Positions 5,341 through 6,702 of a DNA stretch of 6,702 nt are shown here, in pieces. How positions within the stretch are numbered: position 1 is the stretch's first letter; every line of letters starts with the position of its first letter. The translations under genes were made by a program, and so were the position numbers. The stretch is taken from contig NZ_CALKTQ010000085.1 in NCBI RefSeq assembly GCF_937997465.1, positions 1 through 6,702 of the forward strand, read 5' to 3'. This DNA is from an uncultured Campylobacter sp. Its GTDB lineage: Bacteria; Campylobacterota; Campylobacteria; Campylobacterales; Campylobacteraceae. The notes beneath the pieces were generated by a model. It worked only from the letters and a program-made list of their open reading frames with translations. It was not told where the DNA came from and ran no database searches.

Positions 5341-5505
5341 AAATAAAATTTAGCGTTTAACGCCAAATTTGAACGTAGAATTTCAAGGTGAAGTATTTTT
5401 GTCATAGACAAGGCGGATGAGCAAGGGCAAAGGAGCGTATATATAATACGTGACTGCAGCCCGCAGCGAAATCGGGCGCCGTATAGGGCAAAAAGACAAG
5501 CCGCC
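5341..5505. repeat. Structured tandem repeat, unit C
   Basis: The unit starts with AAATAAAATTTA as in unit B, contains TCAAGGTGAAGTATTTTT (5383-5400) and ends GACAAGCCGCC (5495-5505). It is shorter than copy 1 and unit A (117 bases from GTGAAGTAT to GCCGC). Hairpins are TTGTC/GACAA (5399-5403, 5407-5411) and CGTAT/ATACG (5436-5440, 5446-5450). Its end lies 10 bases from the stop codon of the response regulator. Confidence 0.7.
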
Positions 5506-5514
5506 AAATTTAGA

Positions 5515-6195
5515 TTATTCGCCGCTTAGCAGTATATATCCACTCTCGCTAATATTTTTAAATTTAACCCCCAGCTCCCTCTTTAGCCTCAGCACGACGT
5601 TTTGTATCGCGCCCTTACTTGTTTGCTCGCCCTCGTAGACGAACTCCTCGATCATCTCGTAGCTTACGAGCTTGTTTAAGTTGTACGCAAAGAGCCAAAA
5701 GAGCTTGTTTTGCAAAAATGACAGATAGATCTCCTCGCCGTTTTTGTAGATCTTTTCTTTGGCGAGATTTATGCTGGTTTGTGGGCCAAGGCGCACGAGC
5801 TTTTCGTCCTTTTCGTAGGTTAGAGCCACTAGCAGGCGGCAAAGCGCGGCGATATCGACGGGTTTTTTTAGAAACGACGCCGCGCCGTGCTCGATGCTTT
5901 TGATGAGGTTGTCGTCGGTGTCGTAGGAGGTAAAGACGATAAATTTTTGCGCGGGTTTGATGCGCATCATCTCCTTCATCATCTCAAAGCCGTTCATCGC
6001 GGGCATGTGGATGTCGGTGATGACGATGGCAGGGGCTAGCTTTTTAAAGCGCTCCAGCCCCTCTAGCCCGTCGCCAGCGCCCCAGACGCTGAGGCAGTAT
6101 GGCTTTAACCCACTTATTAGCAGCTCCCTTGCGATCTCGTCGTCCTCGACGATGAGGACGGTCAGGTCTTTAAGCAGCTTTAAGTGCTCTTGCAT
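5515..6195 (-). CDS. OmpR/PhoB-type response regulator
   Basis: A 226-residue transcription regulator. The receiver domain fills residues 10-125: acidic cluster E17-D18-D19 for magnesium, phospho-acceptor D61 in VITDIHMP, T89 in VFTS, F108, and the conserved K111-P112 in FLKKP. The rest is a winged-helix DNA-binding domain, with the recognition region near QTSKGAIQNVVLRLKREL and the C-terminal hairpin ISESGYILL (compare VRGxGYxL in OmpR relatives). All catalytic residues are present, so phosphorylation control should be intact. The gene starts one base after the histidine kinase stop codon; AAAGGA from the end of that gene provides the ribosome site, fixing the start and implying co-translation. 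The genes it controls cannot be told from the window. Confidence 0.92.
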   Translation of the reverse strand: MQEHLKLLKDLTVLIVEDDEIARELLISGLKPYCLSVWGAGDGLEGLERFKKLAPAIVITDIHMPAMNGFEMMKEMMRIKPAQKFIVFTSYDTDDNLIKSIEHGAASFLKKPVDIAALCRLLVALTYEKDEKLVRLGPQTSINLAKEKIYKNGEEIYLSFLQNKLFWLFAYNLNKLVSYEMIEEFVYEGEQTSKGAIQNVVLRLKRELGVKFKNISESGYILLSGE

Positions 6196-6196
6196 C

Positions 6197-6702
6197 TTAT
6201 TCCTTTAAATTTATCTCAAAGCTCAGCTCAAACGTCGTCGGATCGCCCGCACTCAGCAGCCTGATGTCGCCTGAAAGCTTCTCGTTTGCGAGCTTTTTGC
6301 CAAAATACAGCCCGATGCCGCTTCCTTGTTTTTTGGTGGTTTTTGGCTGGGTTAAAATTTTATCCCGAAGCTCCTTGTTCACGCCGCTGCCGTAGTCAGT
6401 GACGGATATTTTGCACATGCCGTTTTCAAATTTGACGTCCAAAAAAACCTGCCGCTTGGCGATCTCGTCTTTGTATCGCTCCACAACCGCGTCCTTAGCG
6501 TTGTGTATGAGGATGAGTAAAATTTGCTGCACGATGCCCATTCGCTGAGTCGCTTGCTCATCTTTAAACTCGCGCAGGCTTACCGCGACGTTTGCTTTAC
6601 TAAGCTCGGTGTGCATTAGCTTTAGTAGGTCTTTGATGCAGCGCTGTACGCTAAATTTTTGCGGGCTGTCGCTGCTTTTATAAAAATTTCTAAAAATCTC
6701 GA
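6197..6702 (-). CDS. Sensor histidine kinase, C-terminal part (cut by window edge)
   Basis: The last 167 residues of a sensor kinase; the frame stays open to the window edge, and the methionine at 6616 is internal rather than the start. The visible part begins with the end of the dimerisation helix region (EIFRNFYKSSDSPQKFSV), followed by the HATPase domain. Its N box is ILIHNAKDAVVE, the G1 box is DYGSG (binds adenine through the aspartate) and the G2 box is GSGIGLYFGKKL. The phospho-accepting histidine and any sensor or membrane segments lie outside the window. The kinase is upstream of and coupled to the response regulator, its likely partner. The signal it senses is unknown. Confidence 0.92.
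   Translation of the reverse strand, partial: EIFRNFYKSSDSPQKFSVQRCIKDLLKLMHTELSKANVAVSLREFKDEQATQRMGIVQQILLILIHNAKDAVVERYKDEIAKRQVFLDVKFENGMCKISVTDYGSGVNKELRDKILTQPKTTKKQGSGIGLYFGKKLANEKLSGDIRLLSAGDPTTFELSFEINLKE

Noticed and set aside
4931..5505. CRISPR array
   Set aside because: Units are 160-186 bp and diverged, without short identical repeats alternating with unique spacers, and no cas genes are present.
5619..5903. 94-codon plus-strand frame opposite the response regulator
   Set aside because: Arginine-rich composition typical of an antisense shadow of a real coding region.
6197..6616. Histidine kinase starting at the methionine at 6616
   Set aside because: The frame is open to the window edge and the upstream residues continue a normal kinase sequence, so the methionine is internal.
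1..6702. tRNA, rRNA or insertion sequence
   Set aside because: No cloverleaf with a TTCGA-type arm, no rRNA-like block and no transposase coding region was seen on either strand.

Overview
The window looks like a chromosomal segment of a Campylobacter of the concisus/curvus/rectus/showae kind. This is an inference from the protein set (a DmpI-type tautomerase, Bcp, AssT with a DsbA, a TupA-like binding protein, and a two-component pair), from the AT-rich spacers dominated by AAATTT-like words, and from genes that are richer in GC (about half). No RNA gene, CRISPR array or insertion sequence was found.

Layout. Positions 1-332 hold no gene. They contain two strong hairpins, a G-quadruplex-type motif on the minus strand and one copy of a structured repeat about 180 bp long. 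Positions 333-1030 (minus strand) are a two-gene operon, a 4-oxalocrotonate tautomerase followed by the thiol peroxidase Bcp, with an ATGA overlap and an extended -10 promoter at 1063-1068. Position 1232-3004 (plus) is assT, a periplasmic arylsulfate sulfotransferase, with a perfect 11-bp inverted repeat touching its likely -10 box. The convergent gap 3005-3173 has three strong hairpins. Positions 3174-4016 (minus) encode a periplasmic TupA-like oxyanion-binding protein of lower GC. Divergent from it, 4179-4829 (plus) encodes a DsbA-type oxidase. Positions 4830-5514 have no gene and are largely a tandem array of diverged copies of the repeat seen at the left end. Positions 5515-6702 (minus) are a histidine kinase (cut by the window edge) and its downstream OmpR-type response regulator, one base apart.

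How the genes may work together. AssT needs a disulfide that in uropathogenic E. coli is made by the dedicated pair DsbL/DsbI. The nearby DsbA is therefore the likely oxidant for the cysteine pair kept in this AssT (C432/C437). The TupA-like gene sits between the two on the opposite strand and may be a later insertion, or may handle an oxyanion linked to the sulfotransfer chemistry; the sequence does not decide.

The most unusual content is the repeat family. At least four copies lie in one orientation, three of them head to tail. Their ends are conserved, their cores vary, and one internal hairpin keeps its pairing through compensatory changes. Two copies begin within 2-10 bases of the stop codon of a minus-strand gene.
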